NCBI GenBank assembly: GCA_020091685.1
Contig: CM034595.1
Location: 20,197,564 to 20,261,563 of the forward strand
DNA length: 64,000 bases
Direction of reading: 5' to 3'
DNA from: Lutjanus erythropterus
Taxonomy: Eukaryota; Chordata; Actinopteri; Lutjaniformes; Lutjanidae
The translations under genes were made by a program, and so were the position numbers. Under the pieces are notes generated by a model that saw only the letters and a program-made list of their open reading frames with translations, made no database searches and was not told the DNA's origin. This document shows, piece after piece, positions 26,681 to 40,720 of this stretch (positions are counted from its first letter, which is position 1; the number at the start of each line of letters is the position of its first letter).

Positions 26681-29600
26681 GCAATAACATTAAAATATAA
26701 GTGACAGGATTCACTCTGCATAACTAAAGCATTTGACTCCGTCTTCTACCACTGACATCTTTCACTAATGATGAAGTTGCAGCACATATCACATACTAAC
26801 CATAACTTGTCATTTTCACATTTCTAATTTAAGCTTTAGGTGTTAGGCTTTTCTGTTCAAGCTTAATATTTAGCTCACAGACATGCAAGTGGTATCATTG
26901 TCAAAGGTTTTAATCCCTCTCCTTTATCAACAATATAGATCAGATAAATTATTTTAATAATAATTATATAATTCGTATATAATTAATATAGTTATTTATC
27001 ATGTAGCTCTCAGAAAAACAAAATGTTTTTTTTTATTTGGCTGATAACTGATAAAGCTTTAATAAATCAGGTATTGTCCACTATTGAAGCCATTAATAAC
27101 AACTTCTAAACTTTGGAAGTATTCCTGAGAAAATGAAATGTTGGAAATAAACGGTGAAATAACAAAGATCTGTATTTTTTCTCTTACAAGATAAGATGAC
27201 ACATCATCCATTTTTATTGAAACCCAGAACAGCTGACTTAGATCTAGGAGTTAGGACTGAGATGCAGCTGGACACTAGTTTGACTCAAGCTGTGAATCAC
27301 CAGACCAAAGTGTGTGAGTTCATGTTGGTGTGTCTGCTTATTTAGAAAGTGATGTCATGATGGCCGGATGGAACATGCTAGAAAACACCAGTAGAGAGTA
27401 TAGACAGGACGGTCTCTGCCGGGGCAGAGGGAGGCAGAGGGTGGGGTAATTTGAGGCGGGGGACGTGTGTGTGTGTGTCGGGGTACCGAAATAGCTTGCA
27501 GGAGAGAAATAGAATCTGCTATTTCACTTCAGAGTTCAGGGAGCGTGGGGGTGTCACCACACATCCAAACTGTTGCTGGAGAGGCAAAATAAAGTGTGAG
27601 AGACACTCACATACACACAGGGGGAGCCAGCACTGAGCATTCCTGGCATTACAGCCCGCTGACAAACAATCCTAACTTTATCCAGTGAGCCGGGCCAACT
27701 GAATGGCTGCAGTGTGTAGAGTTTACCCACTGAGGGGGGCAGTGCCCGGCCCGATTCCTCCACTCTGTCCCCATCCAAACACTATAATGTCTGAGGTGGA
27801 ACTGTCGTAAAATCTTTTAATCTTTAGTGTTTAGTAAACAAGTAATTCTTTTTTGTATTTTTCATTTGATTGTTATTCTCGTTATAGCAGTACCAGATGG
27901 TCTTTTCTTGGCCCTGAGATTTATACACCAAAACATGTTCATAAATTCTACCAGATACATGAGCACACATCACGTCTGCTTGTATGCATAAAAAACACTT
28001 CTGTCAGCTGGGATTAAAAAGACTTGAAAGCACAGAATAACATCCGCCTCGTTCAACTATAAAAGAGATTTAATGAGAGCACAACAGCTCGACAGCCTCC
28101 ACTCTGTGGCAAAGATCAAACTATTGCCTGTTATTTTAGCATCATACACCCACAGGCTCACATATATAAACTTTGCACTTCAACCATGCACATAATTCAT
28201 ATTGTTGTCTCATGTGAGGACAAAAATAATGTATGAGGTTGGAAGTTCAATTCTGACAAAACAAAAAACAGCAACTGACAAAAACAAGCACACCACAAGG
28301 TCTGTTAGAGGTTGTTCTGGAGCTTTCCATCATTTCACATGATCTTCTTTAGCAGATGGGGTTGCCCAGTGGTCACTGTTTTACGGTTGCGAATCCAAGC
28401 TTAGCAGCAGCAGGCGGTCAAGCTTTAGATTTCTGCCCATGCCAAAGTGGTGTCAGCTACGGGGCTGTAGTAAGAGACACTCAGCATTTAAAGTTTGGAG
28501 GGTGGTGAATATTTTTATTTCTGAAACCACGAGAGCAGATATTTATGGGCCTAAAGTGTGGTTATCTACCGCCATAACCTTGCGCTACTTCTTTAATTTA
28601 TGGAGTTACGGGTTATATTACAAAAATACCTGTTTACAACTGGTCCATCTATCCTGTGGGGCCTTTGAGTTATAGTTTCAGAGTAATGATAGCGGCTCTT
28701 TTGGCTCTGTAGAAAAGCCTAGATTCCAGCAACTACAGGCAAACTTGCAGTATAAACAGTGTTATGTTTGCCAAACTCGTAGCATTTCTCATCCTCAAAT
28801 TAATTTTTTCTTTCTTTTCTTTTCTTTTAAAAGTGAAGCATGCGGTTTGAAAACACATTAAAGCAGAAATCTAATCACTGTGTTGCTTTAGCATATGCTG
28901 ACTATCTACCTAGCTACTTAATGGCTAAAAAGGAAAAGAATGCTCACATTTAAGATGCACTGTTTCAAAGACATACAATTTAAAGTAAACGTTGATGTAA
29001 GAACAGTTGGTTGTAGGTGTTAAGATTTCCCATTTTCTTCTGAGCTTTTAAAGGATATCTTGTCCATGTTGCGTGAAAGATGAGATTGAAAGTTTCTTGA
29101 TTCTATTTTTAAGATCAGGAATGAACTTTTAATCTTTTTCAATCATTGGTGTGCTCAGAAAAAGGAAATTTGAACATCTACATTTGCATGAGAACTAAGC
29201 AAACTCCATCTGCTGAGGACGATCATATCATCATAACACAAAAGCTCTGGAACAGCCACTAAATGGATGCCTGGGACCCAGGCCTTTGAATGCACCTACT
29301 CCACTGAGCTGACTGATACTCTAAATATATCACCTGAATAATATGGAAATGGTGAGTAACAAGTTTACATTTTAGTCTGTTATCAGGAAAACTAAATGGA
29401 CCTTGTGGTGACACTGTTTTGTCAAGACTAGCAGGATTTTCCTTTCAGGATATAGTATCTTTAAACAGTGATCTGAGCTGAGTTTCAGAAGTGGGCTCAA
29501 GTTATGGTTGCCATGTGAAGTCCTCCTCTGGATCCTTTCTCATCAGCTGGACGTCATGTGGAGCCCATCGCCGAGGCCCCTTTCACTGATGTCCCCTTCC

Positions 29601-31400
29601 TGCATTCCTGGAACAGGACAGGAAGTGTGAAGTTGAGAGAAGGGCTTGGTTGTGCTCTTCATCAACACTGGAGCAGAGAGGATTGCTGAAGATCCCATGT
29701 GGGGTTTCATAGAGATGGGTGATGGTGACTCGTGCGAGGACCTGGGTCCAATCTGATGTGGGTTTGTTTACTCAGGGCCCAGTAAAATCATTGTTCCACA
29801 TTTCAAGTTTTCCATGTCTCAGAGCCGCTCTTCACCCGCTGCTGCCGCCACCACTGTCGGCTGGCTGCTCAGCCCCACAATCTGACTCCTGCTGTGAGTG
29901 ACTGGGGTTATTGGCTACCAGTCCGCTGGCACATCAGCTCAATCTGGTTACAATAACTCCATGGCTTTGTGTTGATATTAATCTGAGCTAAATCATTAAA
30001 TGCTCCATGTCTTGATGTCGCTCCAAGGTCACTGGAGAACTTTTGAGAATGGTAATTTCCCACTCAAAACCAACATTACTGTCAAGCTGCATTGCTCCCT
30101 CTGTCTGAAACTCAGATCAGATGGAAAATGAGGCCTCATCAAAACACATAAATCAGTGATTTGTTTTGCCAGTATACATTTCACTTCTGAAACATATGAT
30201 TTTTGTTCCAAACCATGTGCCTCTGCAGCATGTATCAACATCAGCCATCAGGAACCCTCAAAAGCAAACCTTCACGATTATTAGTATTTTTCTTGTATTT
30301 CAGATTTAAAGTGTAAACAAAATGCCAGCGTGCTGTAATGAAATTTAGAGTTGCATGGCCTTCAGCGCTAACAGATTTTGAAACTTTATTGCATACACTG
30401 CTGACAGACTGTCTTTTGTATGGGAGTTTAGCAGCATATCTTAAAATATAAAATGCATCTATGTTCACTACAGGCCATAAATCCCAATTGGCAGTGAGCG
30501 TCAAGTGAAATTGATTCCAGGTGCATTTCATAAACCACACAATTCACTTGAATGAAATTTAAAAATAAATAATAAGATAATAGAACCAAACCAAATGTTT
30601 AACCTTGGGAAACACATTTCTGATGGCATACTACAATAATTCTCAAGATAAAATCTTTCTGGTCCCCAGCATGAAGACAATGGATTTTCCAATTAATTAC
30701 TCCGATGCATATCCAAATATTAAGCCATGCCTGTTAAACAGTCAGAGTGAATTATGAGTGCATAATTACAATGGTGTGTTCAGCTGTTTTGTTGATAATT
30801 TTAATTCTTGTACTGTCAGTCAGTTTTATGGTGAGATATAAAACTGAGCAGTTCCTTTCTCATGAAATCATTTTGTCTGTCTACCAAGAGGTTTAAAGTT
30901 TATTGTTAAAAGCGTGGCCTAGGCAGGATGACCCAGGAATCATAATAAAACAAGCCTTTTTCCTTCACGTGATAGCCCCAGTAACTTATCGTTTACTATT
31001 TTATTTCAAATATCCAGCTGAGACGGTATTTCATTAATAGAGGCGATTATATATTTTGGTACTTCAGCGTGCTGTGTTGTCTTTGGTCAATGTGATGTAT
31101 GTCTTGGCCAGTGAGGTTTTCCAGTCACTGGTTTTATCCTGACCGGCTGGAAGCGTAGAACCAGGATGTGTGATTTGGAACAACTGTCTTGATTCACTTG
31201 TGTCAACCTACAGCGGGTACAAGCCTCTACTTTTCCAGAGGATAAAATTGTCATATTTGGACATCTTACAGTAGGATAGAGAACACATGAGGCCTCAATG
31301 TGTTCCAGCCAAGACTATACTGAACTCTGGTTTTTCTCCTGCAGTCTTTTCTCTAATGGTTGACTTGATTTTAATGAGAAAATTACAGAATGAGTGTAAA
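26681..31400. other. Intergenic stretch, nothing recognised
   Basis: No coding exon is recognisable. A moderately GC-rich patch at about 27400-27780, with a GT run, and another at 29500-29920 stand out in base composition from the surrounding AT-rich DNA. Either could be a conserved non-coding element, but nothing in the sequence alone shows it. Confidence 0.45.
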
Positions 31401-31424
31401 GTTGTTGATTTTTTTCTGTCAGTT

Positions 31425-31650
31425 GCCCTTCAACACATCTAAATTGCTAGTGTCTCCTGTGGTGTTCCTCAGGCTCAATCTTTGGCCCGATTTTATTTGC
31501 ATTTTTAGAGAATACAACATCACTTACTGTTGTTACACTGACAACACAGAGATATACTTGAACTTCAGACTGTTGTGTTGAGGATGTCAAATCCTGGAAG
31601 GCCAAACATTTTCTCCAGCTCAAGGTAGGAGTCCTAATAGGAGCTTTCCA
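31425..31650 (+). pseudogene. LINE reverse-transcriptase relic
   Basis: Conceptual translation across frames gives SCGVPQAQSL followed by CYTDNTEIYL, which match the reverse transcriptase motif B (GVPQGS) and motif C (YADDTQIY) of vertebrate non-LTR retrotransposons. The catalytic YADD is altered to YTDN and the frame is broken. It is a dead fragment; the clade (L2/CR1 or Rex-like) cannot be settled. Confidence 0.65.
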
Positions 31651-32689
31651 CATTAGGCTGATAAATACATGAAATGGAAACTTTTATCTCTTTTGGATAT
31701 CTGGAGACTGTCTTACCAGTTTTTATTACTCCTTTATCACTTCTTACTTAAGAATGACTTACAGAAAACCAGTATAAATTTAAAGCCTTATCTCTTAGCA
31801 AAGTCTTGACTTGACATAACTGTTCCCTGCTGATGATGTAGGGGTATTGCATTGAAATTATAATTGTACATTTACATATAAAGCTTATCATCATTCATTC
31901 AGTGATCTTTATGACCTGCTGTCAGGTATATCTGCACATGCAGGTTTATGAAGTCTCTGTCAAGTTGAACATCCTCATTTATTCTGTCCTCTTTCTCCGT
32001 GATGAAAACTTCTCCCCTCCTCCCGCTGCAGTTATCGATCACCCCTCACTGTGGCAGTGGCAAGACATTTTTCCCTCTGAAGTCATTACCATATCGAGAC
32101 ATTTCTTCTTCATTTGTCGAATGGCAGTACAGCATTCCTTCTTCCCGTTTCTTTGCTTTATCAGGTCTCTTAATTCCACTGCTACGCTGTTAAAATGACA
32201 GGTTTTCCTTCTTGGAACTCTGACAGCAGAACTTCAAACTCCATACTGTAAAGTTCTTTGTTTTCTCTCTGATGCTGTTTTCACAAATGAATACTTCCTC
32301 ACACATGGAGCAGGAACCACAGCCACATATGGTATTATTGGGTCATTAATTATGCTAATTTACAAGTCTCATGCACACGCACTCAAATACACACAGGTGG
32401 AAAATTTATACTGTTTTCTGAAGTTATGAGCGTTTGTTGAATCTGATGTGTTCGTCTGAGCCCTCGTACAAAGAAAAGGAAGAGAAATTTAAGATAAGAA
32501 TATGAAAATATTCTTGCAAGAGGCTGATTTTTTCATAACAGATAATGGCGATCTGCTGGCTTCCAATGGTCTGGGATTTTCTAAGTGCAAAATTTACAAC
32601 CCTCCATTGTCATCAGTGGTGGGAACACCAATTCTTCATGTAACCACCTGAATATAAAGAAGAGAAGACTTTGGACTGGTTCTGCAGTG

Positions 32690-33055
32690 CAGTCTTTTTT
32701 TAAACTTTATTGTTTCCACCCAGTTTAGCAACAACGTCTGTTCTACTGAGCAAAGCATTTAGAGACGAACTTGTAAGTCTACACCCCCCAGAAAACCATA
32801 TCTACCCGGCACTGGCTGCCTTCATTGGTTGCGAGCTCTGCATGACTTGCCCGTGTAGAGCTCTGATCTCAGTCCATGCTCTGCATCCAGACCCCTCAGA
32901 TTTTGGATCAGTTATATTTCACCATTCTCCGTTCCCAGTCAAAATCCAAAGGTGACCAAGAGTTTTCCATCACTGCACCCAGACTGTGGAACAGTTTACC
33001 CCTCATTTTCACCCTTCCCAATTTATTGCTGCTTTAAATCCCAAAGACTCCACCT
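32690..33055 (+). pseudogene. LINE 3-prime ORF2 relic
   Basis: The translation KGDQEFSITAPRLWNSLPL at about 32946-33003 matches the conserved C-terminal signature (KGDRAF, APRLWNSLP) of L2/CR1-like LINE polymerases. The upstream part is degraded. It may be the same insertion as the motif B/C relic 1 kb upstream. Confidence 0.65.
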
Positions 33056-33084
33056 TTTATATTTTCTTTGACCATAGAAAAGTA

Positions 33085-33353
33085 GTAAACAAGGCCTGTG
33101 GTTTCTCTTGAGTAGCCGGTCATGATTCCTGCAAAGAAACTTTGCTGTTTGAGGTATTATTTTTCTTTTTGGCTTCACTTTAAGTGACACAAGCCGAGTG
33201 GCATTTAGTTCCATTATATTTGAGAGAGACAGACATCTCTATGGCTGATATCTCCAAAACTCAGCAACTCACACGAAACTATCTAGATGGATAAATAGCA
33301 CTACAAGCTAGAGGACAATATGTATTTTTGATTTTGGAGTGAACTATCCCTTC
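33085..33353. mobile_element. TTAA-type foldback MITE, copy 2 (partial)
   Basis: The right half matches the full copy at 46869-47297: tttagttccattatatttga, then ctccaaaactcagcaactca, ctatctagatggataaatag and the end gattttggagtgaactatccc. The left end is not recognisable. It lies directly after the LINE relic. Confidence 0.6.
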
Positions 33354-34894
33354 AACTATTATCGACTATTATTTAAATTTAGTCTTTAACAGTTATTACA
33401 AAATTATTTTGTTATTTTTAAAATTTCTCAGCAAGAGCTTGACTTGTTGAAATATGCAACATCTTCTCAGTGTGACTAAACAACAACAACAAAAGCAACA
33501 ACAAAATCGGATTTATTTGTCTTTCATTCACACTAAAGACTGAAAACCTGCTAACTCCAAACAGCTACAGGAGCGATACAGCCCTGCTGAAGTGTGCTGT
33601 TGTGGCCAACTGTAACCTTGGATTCACCCAAGTGAAGTTACACAATAACCTGATTTCCACAGATCTCCAGGCACAGATACACTAATGATCCTATTGGATG
33701 ACGTCACTTGTCCACATCTTCATAATCTTTTTGTTTTCCTTCTGTTTGTCTATCTCGTTAATGAGGGCAGACAGACGTCCTGGATGTCTGTTTTTATAAC
33801 TCAGGTTGAATATTCTCTCTTCAAGGCTGCATAAAGCACGATACAACTAAACTGTCAAATAAATAGAAAAACATTTTATGGAAAATGTAAGGCATACATT
33901 GTTGTCATGTGATCTGCTCAAGCAGCTGAATTAAGGCATTACGTCCTCAGCAGAGACGCCTCCTCAGCTCTGAGACTTTTTAACTTCCTGTGCGCATAGA
34001 CAGAGTGTCTGTGTGCTGTCAGTGAACTAAACCAGAAACAAATACACACATCATCCTTTTCTCCTCCCCAAAGACACGAAACACCCACAGCATTTACTCC
34101 TCTAACACATGCACGGACAGGCATTAGTATAGGCTATATCCTCTCATCACCACACGAGACCACTTGGTCATGACATCACCCACGCATTAACAAGTCTGCT
34201 TGTGTCGACCGTGCAGTGACCTCCATGGCCATCAGGAGGCTTTTTCACTGGAGCTCTTGGACAGACTTCCATTTCCTTTGGGCTGTTGCAGTCTCATGTG
34301 GTAGTAATAAATCCACCAAACTCAGAAACAAACACTGCAGAAAGATGTTTGGATAGCCCCTCATGTTTTTCTTTTTTTCCATAAGCTGATTTTCTTTCTT
34401 TTTAAATGTTTGTTTTTGTTTTGTGCCTGATTTCATTGTTTTCAGTTCCTCCATGGATCTAGTTGAGGAAGATATGTACAGTAAATGGACAAAGTGGGGG
34501 CAATACAATGTGATGTTTCTTTTGAGCTATAAAGACACAGGTTCAAACAAGGCACTTTCCTCCTGCGAATTTTTGATTCACCATTGCTCTACAACATTTC
34601 AGTCAATCAGGAACAAAAAAACCCAATCACATTACAGCATACATATATGTTATTATATGTACTAACATATGTTCAAATAATGCGATGCAACAGTGAAAGT
34701 AGGCTATTACAGAAACGTCTCTTTTTAGAACCATGGTAATCAGGGTTAGGACCAATTGGAAAAACGCCATTACAGATGAACGGTTCTAAAGTCAGTGTTC
34801 GGAAAAGTGTAAAACAAGCATCATAACTTATGACAAGATAATTGGTACACTGCCCTTACTTCACTTTTCCACCTGTAGTAGTAGTTAACTTACT

Positions 34895-35130
34895 AACTAG
34901 CTAGCAGTGGTAGCATTTGCTAACAGCAGCTAACTGTAGTGATAGTTGCTAATAGTAATGTTTGCTGACAGTAGCTAACGTAGTGCCCACTAACAGTGGC
35001 CAACTGTTGTGTATGCTAAAAGTGGCTAACTGTAGTGTTTGCTCACAGTAGTTAATGGTAGCATTCACTAACAGTAGCTACCTGTAGTGTTTGCTAACTG
35101 TAGCTAGCTATAATGTTTGCTGATTATGGT
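34895..35130 (+). repeat. GCTAAC minisatellite
   Basis: About nine diverged copies of a unit of roughly 26-28 bp, on the theme tagtgtttgctaacagtagc. The copies differ by substitutions, so it is an old tandem array. There is no open reading frame of note. Confidence 0.75.
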
Positions 35131-35469
35131 GGGAAGACTCCCTTAGTGCAGGTGAATGCAGCCTTGGCCACTTCTCTGCTTTGGCTGTTTGCCCCAGTTG
35201 TGATGTGTTGGCTGGTCATGTGCCGAGTCAGGTTGTACACATGAGTTCAGTTAAAGTCCATACCAGAGGTGGTTCACCTTCCTTTTAACCACTGCTGTTT
35301 TGCTCACTTTCCCGACTTTATCTGCTTTTCCCAATTAGTTTATCTTTTTGCCTTTTAATTTAACCATTAGTCCACCCTTTATTTTGGAAATGCTCTAGCT
35401 TTCAGTATGTTTCAATGGAAAAACCAACAGTTACAAAGTTCAGTTTTGAGATGAGATAAGTAGTGTTGC

Positions 35470-37720
35470 TGGCTAGGTAACAGACATAATAATAATAATA
35501 ATTTATAATAATATATAATGTATAATAATAATTTCATAATCAATGATTTAGTGTCTAGGGTTCCCTAACCTCAGATAAGATGGGGTGAGGAAAGATAAAA
35601 TAGGATTCCTAAAGTCAGTTAGGATTTCCTCCCATAAAACCAAATTCATAACTTTAAACTTAAGATAGGAAGTTTCTGTAATATGGCCACAGGTGATCAG
35701 ATATACAATAAAAACTACTGGCTACCACAAAGAAACCATGCGTATTCAGGGAATAATGTAATCATCAGTCAGAGGTGCTAACAACTGGAGCACAAAGCAG
35801 TATGTCAGTCAGACAGACTTCAGTGAAAAAAAAAAAAATCAGTGCCTTGGGCTACACATGTCTAGTCTTCAGCATGTTGCAGGCCTACATAATAGAGCTA
35901 TAGCCTGAAGCTACATCTGAGGGCAGATTTTCAGAGCTTGCTATAAATGATCATTCATCTCCTGAAAAACTGAAAATCAAACACATTTATGTTTAACTTT
36001 TTCATACTTAAGTTTTTATTCATAAGAGCACCATTAGTGCTATATATATATATATGCAACAGAGGTCAAGATACACATTTTTAGTCCTCCAGGGCTCAAG
36101 GTCCAAAACACTCAACCCTACAATTCATATCATGCTACTTGTCCTTTTGACAGATACTCTTTGGCAGGTAAAGACACATATCTTTCATAGTGCATATCCT
36201 AATTTATTGCAGGCTTTTTGTTAAACATTTGTGCGGTTATTAGCGATTATCGATGAAGGAGAATCTGAGGTGGGCATTTTGAGTACCTATGGTCTGTTCA
36301 GGCAGAAGTAATTTTCTTCATCAGCTTTACTCACTCCTCAAAATTACACAGTACAAACCCAAAATCTGATTTTGTTTCATGTGCCATTGCTGAGGCACAA
36401 TGTTACAGAAGTGTACTAAAGTTACAACATTTTGGTGTGATTTATGTGACACTGACTAAAACACCACCAGTCCCATTAGATCCAGAGCTGCGTCTCATAG
36501 GATACATAACCAACTTGAAACTAAGCTAGAGTTCTGGAAAATGCATTGATGTCTGCTGTTTCCAGAAAGTGCATTGCATTAACTTGAAGTCAGATTGCTC
36601 CTCTGTATATCAAAATATCAGAAATATATATCAGAAATGGCTATGCCAGGAAAAACATATGATGTATTTTTAAGTCTGGCAGCCTGCTATTAAATACATG
36701 AACACATTACCTCTGTCAACTGTGTACTGCTGTAACCTTGAGCTGGTTCCATTGTAGTATGATGAGACAACTCCTAATGACGTCACGCAGTGTATTTACT
36801 CAGACCTGACAAAATGCCTTCACAGCAACAGAAGACATTACACAGCTGTTATCACTGGCTGAGTGTTAGGCCTCATGAGGCGTAAACTGATCTCAATGAA
36901 TCAAACTGGTGGAGTTCTCCTATGTGCATCAGTTGACAATATCTGGTGAGTTCTAAAGCCAAATGCACCGTCATACAGGACATGAAACCTTGTAAAGAGC
37001 TGATAAACTGGAAATGAGACAATATGATGACCTCTCACAGGCCTGTTTTCTGTCTCTCAATCTAACGTGAAAGGTCAGAGGAAGTGTTATGTCCTGATGG
37101 CAGTGACTCATTAACTCAGGTCATTGCTGGGGAATCTCTGTTTTTTCTAATCACATGGCTCAGTTTTGCTCTTGTTACACTGAAGGCTGGTTTACATTTG
37201 GGTTTATGTACTGTTACTGTGCGTTGTTGTCTGGAAATGACAAAAACATATTTGGTGACTGATATTTCAGAGATCTCTGGTATTTGGGGACAAGCGTTTC
37301 CAATGGAGCTGTAGTCTTAATTTTTTAAACTTACAAATGTGTGGCAACTGTGTATTTAGATGCTTTTTTGCACAGTGTCCACAGCCAAGTGGATCATTTA
37401 GCATTGAGTCCAATTCCTGCTTCTGTCAAATCGCTGCAGTTCCTGTACATAAATATCTTACCTGTGCAGAATCCTTGCAAAGCTACTAATACGCAGAGGA
37501 AAGGTAGTTGTGGCGGCTTTTGAACTATGGCACTCTAATTGGATTATTGGACAGTTGAAAGGAAATGAGAGTAAGAGGGATTTACACTAACACAATTTGG
37601 CCTGTTGATGCAGCCCGTCAATGAGTACAGCTTGATCTGAGGGATAAGCACAATGTGATGTTTGTACACAGCTCTTTTATATCTCAATGAGTGCAATTAT
37701 TGAATCCTGTTTACAGCTTT
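35470..37720. other. Intergenic stretch, nothing recognised
   Basis: No exon or clear mobile element. It has a short AAT-rich patch at 35487-35540, a TA run near 36040 and otherwise ordinary AT-rich DNA. Confidence 0.5.
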
Positions 37721-37721
37721 T

Positions 37722-37906
37722 CAGAGGTGGGAAGTAACTAAGTACAAATACTTTGTTACTATACTTAAATCAACTTTTCAAATGTCTGTATTTAATTTTC
37801 TGACAACTTTCTACTTACATCCTATAGTTAAACACAAATATCTGTACTTTATACTCATTGCATGTTCAAAACAGGCTCCGTTTTAATTTCAATGCCACTG
37901 AGAATA

Positions 37907-37973
<67 letters not shown>

Positions 37974-38995
37974 GTTTAGACTCCTAGGGGGTCCTCAGAG
38001 CTACTGCTGGTCCCCCAAATTATTGTTTGATTTTTTTTTTTCAAAATTTAAAATTTAATAAGTTATTTTCGAAGATAAATTGACTTATTTGTAAAAAGCA
38101 GCCCAAAAACACTTAATTTACACAACATTGACAAAACACTACCCATGAATCCTTCAATCATGTGAGCCAGCTAACCTACGATATCAGTGTACTGCACCTA
38201 TATATATCTGCTATTGCTTTGTATTATTGAAACATACTGGCCAATCAGCTGTATTATCATCCCAAGTGTACAGACACTCTGTGAGCCACAAAGGATTGTT
38301 TTGTAACTTCATGAACAAGAGACTCAGACACACCCTCCTCCACAGACACCACCAGTGAAAGTACAGGGGGTGAGGCTAACACAGCTAACACTAGCCATGC
38401 TACAGCTGCTCCTGTCTTAGCAGCTATGGGTGCAATCGGGAGAAGACTTGAAAACACTCAATGCAATATATGTGGTAGGAGATCCCTGCTCTGTCTCTCT
38501 ATCAGCTACGGAATCCATGGTCTATTAGAAAGCATCTATGGTGAAACAGCTCCATTTTCTAGTTTAGATTAAACATTTTGTATTATGTGACTTACAGTAA
38601 AGTACAACAACTACTACACATCTGTAATAAAAACACACAGTGAAGTATTTAAACACTTAAAGACCAAATAATTTTCTAGCATGTAGGGCGGCCTATATGG
38701 CACTTCATCATGGTTCATCATGTGCCACTGGAAGGGCACCCCAGAGAGAACTTTATCATGCTTTATCCAGCATAGGGGCATCCAAGAGGGCACTATTGTA
38801 GCAATATTTTTCAAACACTGGAACACCAGGAGGGTCAATTCCCCCCTGTGCCCCCTTCCTCCCCTACCCGAGTCCACCAGTACTTCAGAGGGCTACTTTA
38901 ATTTTACTTTTTCTTTTATTTTTGCCTTTTTTCCCCCACAAGTATCTGTACTTTACGTGAATGCAGAATGTGTGTAGCTACTTTTGCCACCTCTG
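37722..38995. mobile_element. hAT-like non-autonomous transposon
   Basis: The element starts CAGAGGTGGGAAG and ends CTTTTGCCACCTCTG, giving terminal inverted repeats of about 12 bp (11 match) with the CAG...CTG ends typical of hAT elements. It is flanked by an imperfect 8-bp duplication, cagctttt against caggtttt, which is the hAT target size. Subterminal acttaagtaaa-like words match fragments elsewhere in the window. The interior has an ATT tract and about 700 bp with no intact transposase; a possible CNIC motif on the + strand near 38465 is too little to call a zinc finger. Confidence 0.75.
37913..37973 (+). repeat. (ATT)n microsatellite
   Basis: About 20 perfect ATT units inside the hAT-like element. 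A poly-leucine open frame read through it is an artefact of the repeat. Confidence 0.95.
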
Positions 38996-39630
38996 CAGGT
39001 TTTGAATGAAGAGAAAAACACCCAGCAGTTGCACAAATTGCAGCATTCTTTCGAGCCACTCTTTCTTTCGCGACAGACTGATCTGGTTCTTTATTTTGAA
39101 GGATTTTTTTTCTCCTCCTTTCAATCTCGAGCCAAAGGGGTTATGCACTTGTTTGTCAGCATAAAGCCGAAGCTCAAGCACAAACGAAGAGAGCTCAGAG
39201 ATCAAATCGCAGCCTTGGGAAGAACCACAGGATCTTTTTGCAGACACACTACACAAATGACTCAGTGTCTGTCCAGTGTGCGCCAGTGTGTAATTGATGG
39301 TTGTGGATAAGTTATAGTACATATTTTACATATCCCTTTCCAGATTTTTTTTTATCTGCCTTTAAAGACATCCATGGGGTATTTCCTGTGCAGCTATAGA
39401 GTGACTCATTTTCTATTTCTCATTTCTTCAGAATCTGACATACACTAAAGGTACTTTTTGTAGTCAGGAGTTAAAAATCTCTTGCTCAGTGCATAATTCA
39501 GCTTTAGTTTGGTTAGTCATTTAGTTATTTTGGTTGGATTGTGTCTCATGGTGGCACCACCAGTTATTTTGGTCAAAGGGAGCCTAAAATAGTGGCACCA
39601 CCAAAACTGTTTTGGATATGGCAGATTTGG

Positions 39631-39656
39631 TGTGTGTGTGTGTGTGTGTGTGTGTG
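39631..39656 (+). repeat. (GT)n microsatellite
   Basis: A short perfect GT tract in intergenic DNA. Confidence 0.9.
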
Positions 39657-40562
39657 GCAGTAAATAGAGACTTAAGAGACAGCTGAAGATACAAGGATGT
39701 TCTTAAAGTCTTTGGGTGGTCCAACCTCTCCGGCAGATTTAGCCAACTTTTTTGCGAGTACCAGTGCCGAACAGTGGTCATTATTAGCAGACGAACCAAC
39801 CCCACCAGGCTGGGATTACCTTCCAGCCAACTGCAGATGTGAATGTCTAAACAATTCTCCCACTCTGTTTTGACATGCTCTATTACAGGTTCTGCATCCT
39901 ACACCAGATCCCAAAAAAAATTGACAGCTAAATGAAATCATTCATTTTCTGGTCTGATGTCATCCAAAAATTGCCATAATTGCCGAGGCCTGGCGTCTCT
40001 GGTCTGTGACTGGCAGAGACACCAGCACAGGGCGAGGTGCACGGAGAAGAGAGGAGACTGGTGGATGTTCCCAGTTGGATCTATGTTAACTCTTTGTCTG
40101 TTAAAGCATGTGGGATGGTACATTACAGTAACAGGGCTGCAGGACCACTTTCTTCAGTCTGCTCGGGAAGCAAGCAAAGACAAGACAGGACTTGATGTGG
40201 TCAGATGCAAGACGCTAATGATAGACTCTGAAACCCAGCAGGCGGCAGAGGCTCCGGGTACTTCAGTGCAGAGTACGTGAATGCACACTGATGCAGTTAT
40301 GTAATCATGTAGAGCCTGAGAGCCACCAGGAATCCAGAGTGAGGGGAGACTCACCAACTGCACAAAACATCAAGGGCTTGTTCTTTTCTACAAAACCCAC
40401 ATCTCAACACGCTGTCTCAAGGAATCTCTTTGCATTACTTGAATGGTTTTCTTCTTTGCAGTGGTGGAAGTATTCAGATCCTTTAGTTCAGCTGAAGTAG
40501 CAACCACAATGCAAAAATGCTCTGTTACAAAAAAGTCCTGAATTCACAATTTTGAAAAGTTA

Positions 40563-40720
40563 AAAGTGTGTAGGCTTTAGTGGCATCTAGTGGTAAACTT
40601 GCAGATTGCAAACATGTCATTTCACTCTCCCCTTCCAAGCATGTAGGAGAACACAAGGGTGGATATTTCACGCTATAGTTAGTTGGGACAATAAACATGT
40701 CCTAGAGCAGGAGATGACTA
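40563..40720 (+). repeat. Dispersed teleost repeat fragment
   Basis: The words tggcatctagtggtaaactt and gcagattgcaaac match a common teleost interspersed repeat pattern. The adjacent gtggtggaagtattcagatc at 40461-40480 is the end of another family. No coding content. Confidence 0.4.

Noticed and set aside
26232-26714. Overlapping open frames on both strands of 137 and 160 codons
   Set aside because: They are read through the dispersed element with its target duplication, which is non-coding.
37858-38058. Poly-leucine open frame
   Set aside because: It is the translation of an ATT microsatellite in the hAT-like element.
39957-40280. Open frame of 107 codons with a CHNC word
   Set aside because: A single CxxC-like word is not enough for a zinc-binding domain and nothing else in the frame is recognisable.
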